Below, piece after piece: positions 33,966-43,436 of a stretch of 64,000 nt of DNA. Made by a program: the position numbers and the translations under genes. The stretch spans positions 3,180 through 67,179 of the forward strand of contig CAJTMX010000026.1 in assembly GCA_910577235.1 (NCBI GenBank). The letters run 5' to 3'. Position 1 is the first letter of the stretch. Each line of letters opens with the position of its first letter. The notes beneath the pieces were generated by a model. It made no database searches, was not told where the DNA came from, and was given only the letters and a program-made list of their open reading frames with translations. Source of the stretch: an uncultured Acetatifactor sp. (GTDB lineage Bacteria; Bacillota; Clostridia; Lachnospirales; Lachnospiraceae).

Positions 33966-34631
33966 ATGAGCATTTTGCAAACAACTGACCTTAAAAAATA
34001 CTACGGAACGGAGCCGAACATCACAAAGGCGCTGGACGGCGTGACCCTCTCCATTGAGCAGGGGGAATTTGTCGCCATTGTGGGGACCTCCGGCAGCGGC
34101 AAGTCCACTCTGCTGAACATGATGGGCGGTCTGGACGTGCCCACCTCCGGCAGCGTTCAGATCAAGGGCAAGGAGCTGTCCGAGCTGAACGATGAGCAGC
34201 TTACCATCTTCCGCAGGCGCAACATCGGCTTTATCTTCCAGAACTACAACCTTGTCCCTGTCCTGAATGTCTATGAAAACATTGTCCTGCCCGTGGAGCT
34301 GGACGGCGATACAGTGGACGAAAAATTCATGGATGAGGTGGTGCGCCTGCTGGCCCTGGGGGACAAGCTGAACAATATGCCCAACAACCTGTCCGGCGGA
34401 CAGCAGCAGCGCGTCGCTATCGCCCGCGCCCTCGTTTCCAAGCCCGCCATCGTTCTGGCAGACGAACCGACCGGCAATCTGGACAGCCGGACGAGCAGCG
34501 ATGTGCTGGGACTTTTGAAAGCGACCAGCAGCAAATTCCATCAGACGCTGGTGATGATTACCCACAACAACGAGATCGCCCAGCTTGCCGACCGTATTAT
34601 CCGCATTGAGGACGGCAGGATTTTTGAGTAA
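33966..34631 (+). CDS. ABC transporter ATP-binding protein (MacB/BceA type)
   Basis: A 221-residue ATPase. Walker A GTSGSGKST near residue 44, signature LSGGQQQR near 142, Walker B IVLADEPTGNLDS near 163. Together with the next gene it forms a MacB/BceAB-type transporter, a class that removes peptide antibiotics from the membrane target or signals their presence. ATG 33966 is preferred over an upstream frame that runs through the promoter. Promoter C lies directly upstream. Confidence 0.93.
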   Translation: MSILQTTDLKKYYGTEPNITKALDGVTLSIEQGEFVAIVGTSGSGKSTLLNMMGGLDVPTSGSVQIKGKELSELNDEQLTIFRRRNIGFIFQNYNLVPVLNVYENIVLPVELDGDTVDEKFMDEVVRLLALGDKLNNMPNNLSGGQQQRVAIARALVSKPAIVLADEPTGNLDSRTSSDVLGLLKATSSKFHQTLVMITHNNEIAQLADRIIRIEDGRIFE

Positions 34632-34645
34632 AGGGGGCGCAGACA

Positions 34646-37216
34646 ATGAATGATATTTTATTCGGCAACAACAATGGTGCGGTCATCAAAAAGCTGTCGG
34701 GCCGCTATTTTAAGGCCAGCAAAAGCAGGAACATCATTGCGATTATCGCAATCGTTCTGACAACCATACTCTTTACCACGATCTTCACCCTTGGGTCTGG
34801 CCTGATGGACACCGTTCACGATCAGAATATCCGCAAGGCTGGTGGTGATGGGCAGGCGGTCTTAAATTATATCAGCGATGAAGTTTACAACGATATAGCG
34901 GGAAGCTCCCTGATTGACCGTATCGCCTATACAAAAGCGGTGTCCTACCGGCTGCAAAATCCGGGCCTGGAGCGTTGGCGCTCTGACCTGTGGTATATGG
35001 ACGACACCGCATTGGAATTTGCCCGCTACACGCCCACAACAGGCCGCCGGCCCGAAGCGGAACATGAGATCATCGCGGACACAAAGACGCTGGACGCCCT
35101 GGGTGTACCGGCGCAGATCGGGGAAACCGTTTCTCTGACCTATGAAGTAAAGGGAAAGCTATATACCACCGATTTTACCCTCTGCGGCTTTTGGGAAACG
35201 GACAGCTTGAGCAACATCGGGAGGCTGGTCGTGTCGAAAGCCTTTGTGGACGCCCATTCGGATATTTTGACCTATACCTATCCCGTGGACAATGATTATT
35301 CCGGCGTTGTCTCCGCCTATGTGATGTTCAGAGGGAACGGCGACATAGAAGCCCAGCTCCACCAGCTTCTTTCCGAAACCGGCTATACCTGTGACACGAT
35401 GGGCGGCAGCAAGGAGAACGGCAATTATGTGATTGCCCGTGTCAGTCCGGCCTATCAGAGCGGCGCGTTAATGGGCAATCCCGCCATGCTGATTTCCGGT
35501 CTTGTTGGCGTCGCGTTGATTGTCGTAACAGGGTATTTGATTATCTACAACATTTTCCAGATTTCTGTCATTCAGGATATTCAGTCCTATGGACAGCTGA
35601 AAACGCTGGGGACAACCAAACGGCAGATCAAGCGTCTAATCAACCGGCAGGCGCTCCGCCTTTCCTGGATTGGTATTCCCATCGGCCTGCTGATTGGATT
35701 TTTGATTGGCCGGGCCTTGGTTCCGTTCCTGATGAACGGAACGAGTTATACCGCAGACGCCGGTGTTAAAGTAACAATAAATCCTCTGATTTTCATCGGT
35801 TCCGCCGCTTTCGCCCTTTTTACTGTCTTTGTCAGCGTCCGCAAGCCTGCTAAAATTGCGGGTACAGTCTCCGCAATCGAGGCCATCCGCTACACGGAAA
35901 ATGATACGGCAGCGTTTGGAAAGCGCAGGGCCAAGGACAAAAAATCGACCCACGGCGCGAAGCTCCATTTTATGGCGCTGGCCAACCTGGGCCGCAACTG
36001 CAAGCGTACTGTGCTGGTGATCGTGTCCATGACATTGAGTTTGGTGCTGTTCAACACGGTATTCACCCTGTCCAGCGGCTTTGATATTGACAAGTATATT
36101 GCAAAATTTATGGATACGGACTTTGTAATTTCCAACGCAGAGTTTTTCCAGTACCAGGTTGAAAAAGGCGAACATGATCTGTCCGATACCTTCATTGAGG
36201 CCGTCAGACAAAACAGCAGTTTTGAGGACGGCGGCAGGCTCTATTCCTCCTGGATGCTGGAAGAACCGTTTTCAACGGAACACAATGCTTTTTTCAGCTA
36301 TAACAAAGATCTGAACGGAAATCCTTTTGTAAGACTGTATGGCGCGGACGATTTTCTGTTGAATGGCATGGAAGTCATAGAGGGAACCATCGACCTGGAA
36401 AAGCTGAAAACGGGAGAGTATATTCTTCTGAGCGTGGATTGCAACGACGATGGAACGGTCATAGAGAACCCCAATATCAGCGTGGGAGATACAGTACGCA
36501 TCAACCATCTGAAAGCGGAGGAACTTTCCACCACCATTACTGATAGCTATGACTTTATCATCATGGCAAAAGTCCGGGTGGACGAGAACACGGCCACCAC
36601 CCGCAACACAGGTGAAGCCCGGTTCTATCTCCCGACAGAAATTTTCCTGCCGCTGTGCGAGAACCCCCATCTGGTCAATTTCCCCTTTGATGTGAAAGCG
36701 GGAACGGAAGCGGAAATGGCAGAGTTTTTGAACAGCTATATCGACAGTGTGGAGCCAAGTATGGATTTTGAATCCAAGGCGACCTATACCAGCTCCTTTG
36801 ACGACCTCACTTCCCTTATCATCACCATCGGCGGAGCGTTAAGCATCATCATCGGCATTATCGGTATCGCAAACTTTGTCAACTCCGTCCTGACAAGCGT
36901 TATTACCCGAAAAAAAGAATTTGCCATGCTGCAAAGCATCGGCATGACCGGCAAGCAGCTAAAGCGTATGCTCTCCTTTGAGGGGCTGTATTATGCTGTG
37001 GGAACGATCATCACATCGGTTGTCCTTGGAGTGTTGTTTTCTGTGGTAGTCGTGCAAGGTATTTCCAGCGGGATTTGGTTCTTCACTTATCAATTTGTCA
37101 TGTGGCCCATGCTGGTGATCTATCCATTTCTTATCCTCCTGACCGTGGCAATACCGGCGCTTTTGTACCGGCAAATTGCTAAAGTCAGCATCATAGAGCG
37201 GCTGCGGCAAAATTGA
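34646..37216 (+). CDS. MacB/FtsX-type ABC transporter permease
   Basis: An 856-residue membrane protein with two FtsX-type halves. TM1 is near residues 29-50. A large extracellular region (about 55-265) is followed by three TM segments (about 275-400), then a second TM near 455-475, an extracellular domain (480-725) and three final TM segments. It is duplicated compared with the simpler MacB layout. It acts with the ATPase 14 bp upstream. Likely substrate: antimicrobial peptides, inferred from the linked two-component system. Starts at ATG 34646 after AAAGGGGG. Confidence 0.9.
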   Translation: MNDILFGNNNGAVIKKLSGRYFKASKSRNIIAIIAIVLTTILFTTIFTLGSGLMDTVHDQNIRKAGGDGQAVLNYISDEVYNDIAGSSLIDRIAYTKAVSYRLQNPGLERWRSDLWYMDDTALEFARYTPTTGRRPEAEHEIIADTKTLDALGVPAQIGETVSLTYEVKGKLYTTDFTLCGFWETDSLSNIGRLVVSKAFVDAHSDILTYTYPVDNDYSGVVSAYVMFRGNGDIEAQLHQLLSETGYTCDTMGGSKENGNYVIARVSPAYQSGALMGNPAMLISGLVGVALIVVTGYLIIYNIFQISVIQDIQSYGQLKTLGTTKRQIKRLINRQALRLSWIGIPIGLLIGFLIGRALVPFLMNGTSYTADAGVKVTINPLIFIGSAAFALFTVFVSVRKPAKIAGTVSAIEAIRYTENDTAAFGKRRAKDKKSTHGAKLHFMALANLGRNCKRTVLVIVSMTLSLVLFNTVFTLSSGFDIDKYIAKFMDTDFVISNAEFFQYQVEKGEHDLSDTFIEAVRQNSSFEDGGRLYSSWMLEEPFSTEHNAFFSYNKDLNGNPFVRLYGADDFLLNGMEVIEGTIDLEKLKTGEYILLSVDCNDDGTVIENPNISVGDTVRINHLKAEELSTTITDSYDFIIMAKVRVDENTATTRNTGEARFYLPTEIFLPLCENPHLVNFPFDVKAGTEAEMAEFLNSYIDSVEPSMDFESKATYTSSFDDLTSLIITIGGALSIIIGIIGIANFVNSVLTSVITRKKEFAMLQSIGMTGKQLKRMLSFEGLYYAVGTIITSVVLGVLFSVVVVQGISSGIWFFTYQFVMWPMLVIYPFLILLTVAIPALLYRQIAKVSIIERLRQN

Positions 37217-37272
37217 GATTTTATCCATGAAAACAGGTTGCGGAACTGATATACTGTAAAATCAATTAAAAC

Positions 37273-37311
37273 GGGAAACGGAGAACGCAGACAAAGCGCT
37301 CTCCGTTTCCC
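37273..37311. terminator. Bidirectional terminator between convergent cargo modules
   Basis: A perfect 12-bp stem GGGAAACGGAGA with TCTCCGTTTCCC, with A/T-rich flanks on both sides. It separates the permease gene from the convergent kinase gene. Confidence 0.8.
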
Positions 37312-38682
37312 TTAAATTTCATTGTCTGGAAAAATCAACACTGTTTTATAGCCTCTTTGCGGCTCACTGAGAATTTCCACTGTACCATGATGCGCCTCAA
37401 CAATTTGACGGACCAACAGAACACCTAAACCGTGTCTTAGCTTTAATCTTTCATCTGTGCTTTCCAAATGATTTGTTGTCGCTCTTAATTTGTCCAGCTT
37501 CTCAGCGGACACGCCAATGCCGTTGTCCGATACCGTTATGACCGTATTGTTTCCGTTCCACGCTACGGAAACAGAAATCACGCACCCTTTTGGATTATGA
37601 ATGACGCTGTTCTGAATCAAATTGTACAGCGCACGTTTCAGCAGGGCCTCGTCCCCCATGATGGACGCTGTTTCGCTCTCTTGGCTGGAATCAAACACAA
37701 TTTGATACCGCGCCTCTAACCCGCCGTCCAAAAACTCACAGACGACTTGCCGTGCCAGCTCCACGAAATAGACCTTCTCCATCCGAAGGGGCTGCATGGA
37801 ATACTCCAGCCTGGACGTGAGGTTCAAATCGGAGATCAGGCTCCGCAGCTTCTCCCCCTGCCTGCGGATATGGGACGCCTGTTCACGGGCGGAGGCCGGG
37901 AGGGTTTGGTCAGCCTCCAATTGCCCGGCAAAACCCAAAATTACCGAGAGGGGTGTCCGCACGTCATGGGAGATACCGCTGATCCAGTCGGCGCGGGCGC
38001 TGTCCTTTTTGGCAATAAAAGCCCCCGCCCTGTTGAGCTGCCGGTTGATCTCCGCCAATTCGCCTCTCTCCGGGAGGCTAACCGACTGGCCGGAGGAAAC
38101 CGTTTCGATCCCCCGCAAAATGGGCGTGACCGCCTTTTCAACGTGCCGGGTGTTCTTCCAAATCAGCAGGACCACCACAATGATATTGGTCAGAAAGACG
38201 GCAGCCAGCCCGACAAGCAGTTTTCTCGCATAGCTCTCACTGACAGAAAAGTAATACTTCGCCTGACTGCCTTTTTCGCCGCCCACTACCAATAGCCCCT
38301 GGGGATGCTCCTGCACATAGACCGGATAATCCCCCAAATACCACCGGCTGAATTTTGCCACGTCCGCTGCCGTGTACCGCCGGGGCAATTCCTCCGGCAG
38401 TCTGCTCTGAAAAATGACCGTTCCTATATCGTCCAAAACCATGGCCCAGGCGTGATGTTCTTCCAACATTTCGGCCAGCTCCCCAGCCGCCATCAAATGT
38501 CCTGTTCCGTCCAGAGTAATCCTGTCACAGATTTCGCTCATGGAGAGGTCCGGTGTCTCCGAGGTCTGCCAGGCCCAGATCAGCACAGAGAAAAACAGGA
38601 CAACATTGAGTAGCAGGAACAGCACGATGATGCCCACCATAGATAAAAAGTATTTCCGAAAGAAGCGTTCCACAGGTTTCAT
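37312..38682 (-). CDS. Sensor histidine kinase of the second cargo module
   Basis: A 456-residue kinase. TM1 (about residues 14-38), an extracellular sensor of about 120 residues and TM2 (about 157-178) are followed by a HAMP-like linker. H-box GISHDVRTPLSVILGF, N-box NLIQNSVIHNP, and G-boxes SDNGIGV and HGLGVLLVRQI are intact. The extracellular domain distinguishes it from the short-loop kinase at 29483. Its start overlaps the regulator stop (ATGA). Layout resembles kinases that control lantibiotic-immunity transporters. Confidence 0.92.
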   Translation of the reverse strand: MKPVERFFRKYFLSMVGIIVLFLLLNVVLFFSVLIWAWQTSETPDLSMSEICDRITLDGTGHLMAAGELAEMLEEHHAWAMVLDDIGTVIFQSRLPEELPRRYTAADVAKFSRWYLGDYPVYVQEHPQGLLVVGGEKGSQAKYYFSVSESYARKLLVGLAAVFLTNIIVVVLLIWKNTRHVEKAVTPILRGIETVSSGQSVSLPERGELAEINRQLNRAGAFIAKKDSARADWISGISHDVRTPLSVILGFAGQLEADQTLPASAREQASHIRRQGEKLRSLISDLNLTSRLEYSMQPLRMEKVYFVELARQVVCEFLDGGLEARYQIVFDSSQESETASIMGDEALLKRALYNLIQNSVIHNPKGCVISVSVAWNGNNTVITVSDNGIGVSAEKLDKLRATTNHLESTDERLKLRHGLGVLLVRQIVEAHHGTVEILSEPQRGYKTVLIFPDNEI

Positions 38683-39374
38683 TTCTCCGGCTCCTTTACC
38701 ACCAGCTTATATCCCAGGCCCTTCACCGTCAGGAGCGACACGGGCTTTGACGGATTTTCCTCGATCTTCTCCCGCAGGTGCCGGATGTGGGTCATCAGCG
38801 TTGTCTCATAGCCCTGCCAGATTTCTCCGCACAGCGTTTGACAGAGAACGCCGATGGTGACGATCCGGCCCGCATTCTCCGCCAGCTTTTCAAAAATGCT
38901 GTACTCCTTCGCGGTCAGTGGCGTCCGCTGGCCTTCTCTGATAACCTCCGCCTGGTCTAAATCCACCTCAGCCGCATTCAGTGTAACAATCCGCTCTTTT
39001 TCAGGATAAGCCCGTTTCAAAATCGCCTGGACCCGCAACAGCAATTCCTTCGGCAGAAAAGGCTTGACCAGATAATCATCCGCCCCCAGTTCAAACCCGG
39101 CAAAGCGGTCCTCGGCTTCCCCCTTGGCCGTGAGCATAAGAACGGGAACTTTACTGACAGCCCGAATCTCCTGGAGCAGTTCAAACCCGTCCATGTCCGG
39201 CATCATCACATCCAGAATGATAATGCCGGGGATTTTTTTCGCCATCAGCGCCAACGCATCCTCCCCGGAGGCCACCGTTGTAACCTGCGTATACCCGGCG
39301 CTCTCAAAAATGGAGCGGATCATCGTTCGTAAATCTTTTTCATCGTCTACGACAAGAATTTCTCTATCCAGCAT
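38679..39374 (-). CDS. OmpR-family response regulator of the second cargo module
   Basis: A 231-residue regulator: receiver with VVDDE, Asp in ILDVMMPDMDGF and Lys in LVKPF, then a winged helix (GYETTLMTHIRHLREKIEEN). The start is set at position 39374 because GGGAGGGG lies just upstream; a frame extending to 39398 has no RBS. It probably binds the four 11-bp repeats in the divergent promoter region and drives the transporter operon. Confidence 0.93.
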   Translation of the reverse strand: MLDREILVVDDEKDLRTMIRSIFESAGYTQVTTVASGEDALALMAKKIPGIIILDVMMPDMDGFELLQEIRAVSKVPVLMLTAKGEAEDRFAGFELGADDYLVKPFLPKELLLRVQAILKRAYPEKERIVTLNAAEVDLDQAEVIREGQRTPLTAKEYSIFEKLAENAGRIVTIGVLCQTLCGEIWQGYETTLMTHIRHLREKIEENPSKPVSLLTVKGLGYKLVVKEPEK

Positions 39375-39396
39375 ATTAGCCCCTCCCGTCCAGCTC

Positions 39397-39425
39397 ATTA
39401 TAGCGCAGAAACTAAAAATTGTATA
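39397..39425 (-). promoter_or_regulatory. Promoter of the second regulator-kinase operon
   Basis: On the minus strand: TATACA (-35, 39420-39425), 17 bp, TATAAT (-10, 39397-39402). Located 23 bp before the start codon. Confidence 0.7.
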
Positions 39426-39439
39426 TGCCGTCAGCGCAA

Positions 39440-39495
39440 TCTCAAGGTTATCTCAAGGTTCCCTCAATGATAGCTCAAGGATGGTGTTGTATACT
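39440..39495 (+). promoter_or_regulatory. Four 11-bp direct repeats and -10 box of the LanFEG-type operon
   Basis: Four consecutive units with core (T/G)CTCAAGG begin at 39440, 39451, 39462 (degenerate, CCTCAATG) and 39473. They are followed by -10 TATACT (39490-39495). The -35 position falls inside the repeats and is poor, consistent with activation by an OmpR-type dimer array. Confidence 0.8.
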
Positions 39496-39519
39496 GACCC
39501 CGCAAAGGAGGTAATCGCT

Positions 39520-40443
39520 ATGGGCGAAATAGTCATTGAAACGAAACAACTGACCAAACAGTACGGGACACAAAAGAGCGTAGCGGAGCTGAACATCCAT
39601 GTTCAGCGGGGCCGCATCTACGGTCTGCTGGGCCGGAACGGAGCCGGAAAGACCACCACTATGAAAATGCTGCTGGGCCTGACCCAGCCCACTTCCGGGA
39701 ACGTGACCATCTGGGGGAAGTCTTTGATGGGTAACGAGAAGAAACTGCTGCCCCGCATCGGCAGTCTGATCGAGTCCCCCGGCTTTTATCCCAATCTGAC
39801 CGCAACGGAGAATCTCCGTATCTTCGCCGCTTTGCGGGGGTTGAAAAATCAGAGCGCCATCAAAAGCGCCCTGGAGCTGGTGGGCCTGCCGTATCGGGAT
39901 AAGAAGCTCTTTTCCCAATACTCCCTGGGCATGAAACAGCGTCTGGCCATTGCCCTGGCTGTGATGCACGACCCGGAGCTGCTGATTTTGGACGAGCCCA
40001 TCAACGGCCTGGACCCCATCGGCATCGCGGAGGTGCGCTCCTTCATCCGGGCGCTGTGCGACGAACGGGGCAAGACAATTCTAATCTCCAGCCACATTCT
40101 CTCCGAGGTGGCTCTGCTGGCGGACGACATCGGCATCATCGACCACGGTGTGCTGCTGGAGGAGGAGAGCCTTGCGGACCTGGAAGCCAAGAGCGACCGG
40201 TATATCCGCTTCACAGTCTCCGACACGGGGCGGGCGGCGGAGGTCTTGAACGGTTTTTTCCACGAAAATCAGTTTGCCGTACAGGACGGCCATCATCTGC
40301 GGCTGGATTCTGCCAAGGTCCCCGTATCAAAGATCGTCTCTGCCTTTGTGCAGCATGGCCTGGAGGTATCGGAGGCCGCAATCGTGGAGGAAAGCCTGGA
40401 GGATTACTTCAAGCGGGTGACTGGGGGTGAGGGGATTGCTTAA
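39520..40443 (+). CDS. ABC transporter ATPase, lantibiotic-immunity (LanF) type
   Basis: A 307-residue ATPase. Walker A GRNGAGKTT near residue 41, signature YSLGMKQRL near 138, Walker B LLILDEPINGLDPIG near 157. A C-terminal extension of about 90 residues is typical of LanF/BcrA proteins. With the two permeases it should expel or neutralise lantibiotic-like peptides at the producer or target cell surface. ATG 39520 follows AAAGGAGG with eight-base spacing. Confidence 0.9.
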   Translation: MGEIVIETKQLTKQYGTQKSVAELNIHVQRGRIYGLLGRNGAGKTTTMKMLLGLTQPTSGNVTIWGKSLMGNEKKLLPRIGSLIESPGFYPNLTATENLRIFAALRGLKNQSAIKSALELVGLPYRDKKLFSQYSLGMKQRLAIALAVMHDPELLILDEPINGLDPIGIAEVRSFIRALCDERGKTILISSHILSEVALLADDIGIIDHGVLLEEESLADLEAKSDRYIRFTVSDTGRAAEVLNGFFHENQFAVQDGHHLRLDSAKVPVSKIVSAFVQHGLEVSEAAIVEESLEDYFKRVTGGEGIA

Positions 40444-41224
40444 ACTGATTTCCTGTGAGCTTCAGAAGCTAAAACGGAAGAAGTTCATTCCTTTTGTAAT
40501 CCTCTCTGCGTTCATGTTCCCGCTCCCGCTGGCACTGATGATGTTGACGCCCCGCATGATGGAGCGGTACGACACGAAAGCCGAGCTTTTTGACGACTTT
40601 TACCAGTTTGTCCTGGGCTATGGGGTGGAACTGCTTTTGCCCTGTATCATCGGTGTCATAGCCGCTATGCTGTTCTTTATGGAACGGGACAATGACACCT
40701 TCAAAAACCTGCGGACCATCCCGGTGACCAGTACCCAGATGATTTTCGCTAAAATTATCGTTCTGTTTCTGTTCGGGCTGATCTTCTGCCTGTCCACAGC
40801 CGCCGTCACCATTGTCTGCGGGAGCCTGATTGCCGAGGTCGGCGGGCTGGGCTACAAGCTATGGCTGTCGGTGGAGATGGGGATTTTCATTACGGCTGGC
40901 ACCCTGCCGCTGGTGGTGCTGGTGGTCTTTTTCAGCAAGACCTATATCTTCTCCGTCCTGCTGTGCATCTTTTACAGTGTATTAAGCCTGACCGCCGAAA
41001 GCAGCTTCGGTGTCCTGCCGAAGTTTCTGTGCTGGCTGATGCCGATTCCCCTCACAAACCTCTGGTGCGCGGGGGATATGGTTCGGCATGGCGTCAAGGG
41101 CAGCTTGGGGGAACTGCAATACCTGATTCCCTCAACAATGCAGACCGTCTTGATTTTGAGTGCAATGACTGTCCTGTCCATTCTGCTGATTGACCGGCTG
41201 TATAAAAAGAGAGGGGGAAATTGA
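40427..41224 (+). CDS. LanE-type ABC permease
   Basis: A 265-residue membrane protein with six hydrophobic segments (first at about residues 20-42, last at about 240-256) and the cytoplasmic motif RDNDTFKNLRTIPVTSTQ typical of LanE/BcrB-like permeases. GTG 40427 overlaps the ATPase end; TTG 40436 is an alternative start, since GGGGGTGAGGGG lies between. It forms the channel with the next permease. Confidence 0.85.
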   Translation: MRGLLKLISCELQKLKRKKFIPFVILSAFMFPLPLALMMLTPRMMERYDTKAELFDDFYQFVLGYGVELLLPCIIGVIAAMLFFMERDNDTFKNLRTIPVTSTQMIFAKIIVLFLFGLIFCLSTAAVTIVCGSLIAEVGGLGYKLWLSVEMGIFITAGTLPLVVLVVFFSKTYIFSVLLCIFYSVLSLTAESSFGVLPKFLCWLMPIPLTNLWCAGDMVRHGVKGSLGELQYLIPSTMQTVLILSAMTVLSILLIDRLYKKRGGN

Positions 41225-41225
41225 A

Positions 41226-42005
41226 ATGCTGGTATTGATGAAAACCGAGTTTTGGAAACTGAAACGGTATCACATGGTCTGGGCAGGGGTTTTCCTGATG
41301 CTGCTGTCCGTCCTGCTTACGGTTTTCTCCACCACCGCCCAGGATGGAAGTGTATGGACCTTCTCCTTTTTCGTGGAGCAGGTCCTGAAGAACAACATCA
41401 CAACAATTTTCCCCATGTGCATTGCCTTGATTACCGGATATATCATCAGTCGGGAAGGGACGGACGACACGCTGAAAAACATTCTGACGGTCCCCCTGTC
41501 CTTTCCCGCTCTGCTGGCGGGCAAGCTGGCTGTCTGCGGGCTGCTCTCCTTGTTCCTAGGGATCGTCAGCACCGTGTTCACTGTGACGGCATCCTTCCTT
41601 TTGGGCTTCCCCGGCGGAGATTTTCCGGCAGTCATGCAGGCCGGGTTGCAGATCACGTTCAACTGTCTGTTCCTCTATATCGCGGTTCTGCCAATCATCG
41701 CCATCGCCGCCCGGATTCCAAACGGGCACTTGATTGGAGCGGTGATAGCCTTTGTCTACGGCTACGGCGGGATGTTTGCGGCGGGGAGCATGACCTTGGC
41801 GAATTTGTATCCCGTGACCGCAAGCATGGGGCTGATTGGATACCGCAGCTATGATGCGGCCGTCCATTGGAATCCGCTGCTTTGTATGTTCAGTTTGCTG
41901 GCCGCTCTGCTGATTGCCGCCGCTTTTGTTGCGACAGCGAAAAAAGGCGCAGCTCCAAAGACGGCAAAAAAGCCCAAACGGGTCATCACAAAAAAAGGTT
42001 GGTAA
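41226..42005 (+). CDS. LanG-type ABC permease
   Basis: A 259-residue membrane protein with about six segments and the motif REGTDDTLKNILTVPLSF, matching the motif in the preceding permease, so the two are paralogous partners. ATG 41226 follows AGAGGGGG and is one base past the previous stop. The C-terminal tail is Lys-rich. Confidence 0.87.
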   Translation: MLVLMKTEFWKLKRYHMVWAGVFLMLLSVLLTVFSTTAQDGSVWTFSFFVEQVLKNNITTIFPMCIALITGYIISREGTDDTLKNILTVPLSFPALLAGKLAVCGLLSLFLGIVSTVFTVTASFLLGFPGGDFPAVMQAGLQITFNCLFLYIAVLPIIAIAARIPNGHLIGAVIAFVYGYGGMFAAGSMTLANLYPVTASMGLIGYRSYDAAVHWNPLLCMFSLLAALLIAAAFVATAKKGAAPKTAKKPKRVITKKGW

Positions 42006-42019
42006 GGGGGTCAAACAAC

Positions 42020-42412
42020 ATGAAGAAAAAATTGAAAATCATAATAGGCGTCGTTGCTGTCCTGCTCATTGGTCTGGTCGGCTTTTGCGCATGGTTCCTC
42101 TCCGGCTCCGGCAGCGCCGAGTATTACGCCCAGATCGACAACACCAAGGTGGAACAGGTGGATTCTAACGGAGGCGTCATTAACTTCAAAGGCAACCTGC
42201 CCTATTCCTACACGCTGCTGTCCTATGACGAAAATGGGAGCGAGAAGGAGATCACTTTTGGAACATCCAGAGAACTGCGGGATGGGGCCTTTATCCGTCT
42301 GACCGTCATGCCGGTCCGGGGCGTCCTGGATTGGAGCGAGGTACAGTATGGCGAGCTTCCGGCAGCAGTACAGAATCACTATTCTGCTCCATCAGATGAT
42401 TCCGGGAATTGA
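42020..42412 (+). CDS. YxeA-like (DUF1093) membrane-anchored protein
   Basis: A 130-residue protein with one N-terminal membrane anchor (LKIIIGVVAVLLIGLVGFCA) and an extracellular OB-like domain with SYTLLSYDENGSEKEITFG and SRELRDGAFIRLTV, characteristic of YxeA-like proteins. These often accompany peptide-resistance ABC transporters. ATG 42020 follows TAAGGGGG. Confidence 0.8.
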   Translation: MKKKLKIIIGVVAVLLIGLVGFCAWFLSGSGSAEYYAQIDNTKVEQVDSNGGVINFKGNLPYSYTLLSYDENGSEKEITFGTSRELRDGAFIRLTVMPVRGVLDWSEVQYGELPAAVQNHYSAPSDDSGN

Positions 42413-42440
42413 GCCATTCAACTACAAGGAGCAATGTAGA

Positions 42441-43283
42441 ATGAAGAAAACATTAGAACAGGCGGCGTTATTGGCTGTGCTGCTGGTACTTGCAGGCTGT
42501 GCTGGAAATGAACCGGCGGAGCCTAAGTGGGAAGAACACCTTTACCGCACAGTGGTTTATAACAGCGGAGAAGATGAAAGCGATGCAAAATATTTGGAAA
42601 TCGCACAGCGCAGCCAGAAACTATTGTCTCTGCTGGAGGAAAAAACAGGTGCGTTTGTCATGGACGCATACAATTATCAGACGGTGGATGATGAGGGTAC
42701 GCCCCTATATACCATGAATACGCCAGAAGTCCCAATCGAAATCGCTCCCGCTGGAATGTCTATACAGGTGAGCCGGGAATATTTCAAGTGGAATCCTATT
42801 GAAACAGAAGATGGTTTGGAATTGGAAAAACAGCTTGTACTGGATGATTTGACACTGAATCTGTTAGTGCCGAACCAGTACCGTGATATGGAACAGGAGA
42901 TATTGGCTGCCTGGAGGAAATACTTTTATTTTGAAAAAGTGGAAGCCGAGAACAATTACAATGAAATGGCCGGTAGAGAAGAACGTCTGGACATCACAGA
43001 AGATCAACTGACTGTAAATATAATATTTGTAAAGGATGGACAGCGGTACTTTACTTATCGGAGTGACTGTGCATCTGCTGACGGAAGCTGGATCACCGAT
43101 CCTCTGGTACAGATTTATACCGGGAATATTCACTGCAACTATGCTCACAGCTTTCTGACGCAGTGGACATATATTCCTTCGGAAGCAGGTTCGCCAGAAA
43201 GGGCTTACGAAGAAATTGCCCCCTATATTTGGGAATGTGGCGCTCAAGAGAGTTTGAAGGAAGTACGTCCTCTGCGGAATTAG
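42441..43283 (+). CDS. Lipoprotein of the second resistance module
   Basis: A 280-residue lipoprotein: MKKTLEQAALLAVLLVLAGC, with lipobox LAGC. The mature part is about 260 residues, with no recognised enzyme motif. The location at the end of the LanFEG-YxeA operon suggests a surface immunity protein (LanI-like role), which is inference. ATG 42441 follows AAGGAG. The gene is AT-richer at its 3' end. Confidence 0.75.
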   Translation: MKKTLEQAALLAVLLVLAGCAGNEPAEPKWEEHLYRTVVYNSGEDESDAKYLEIAQRSQKLLSLLEEKTGAFVMDAYNYQTVDDEGTPLYTMNTPEVPIEIAPAGMSIQVSREYFKWNPIETEDGLELEKQLVLDDLTLNLLVPNQYRDMEQEILAAWRKYFYFEKVEAENNYNEMAGREERLDITEDQLTVNIIFVKDGQRYFTYRSDCASADGSWITDPLVQIYTGNIHCNYAHSFLTQWTYIPSEAGSPERAYEEIAPYIWECGAQESLKEVRPLRN

Positions 43284-43436
43284 TAAGATGAACCAGCGAT
43301 TTGAGGGCAAAATAATGATAGTGCTATTTGTTGCACCATTTAATAAATCAAAATGACATCGTAGCGGGTACACAAAAACAAGTTGGCAAAAATATTATGC
43401 ATTTGAAAAGCCGAAGGAATTTTCCTCCGACTTTTC

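Noticed and set aside
39124..39519. Extended N-terminus of the LanF-type ATPase
   Set aside because: The extension is antisense to the regulator gene and runs through the promoter repeats; ATG 39520 has a perfect RBS.
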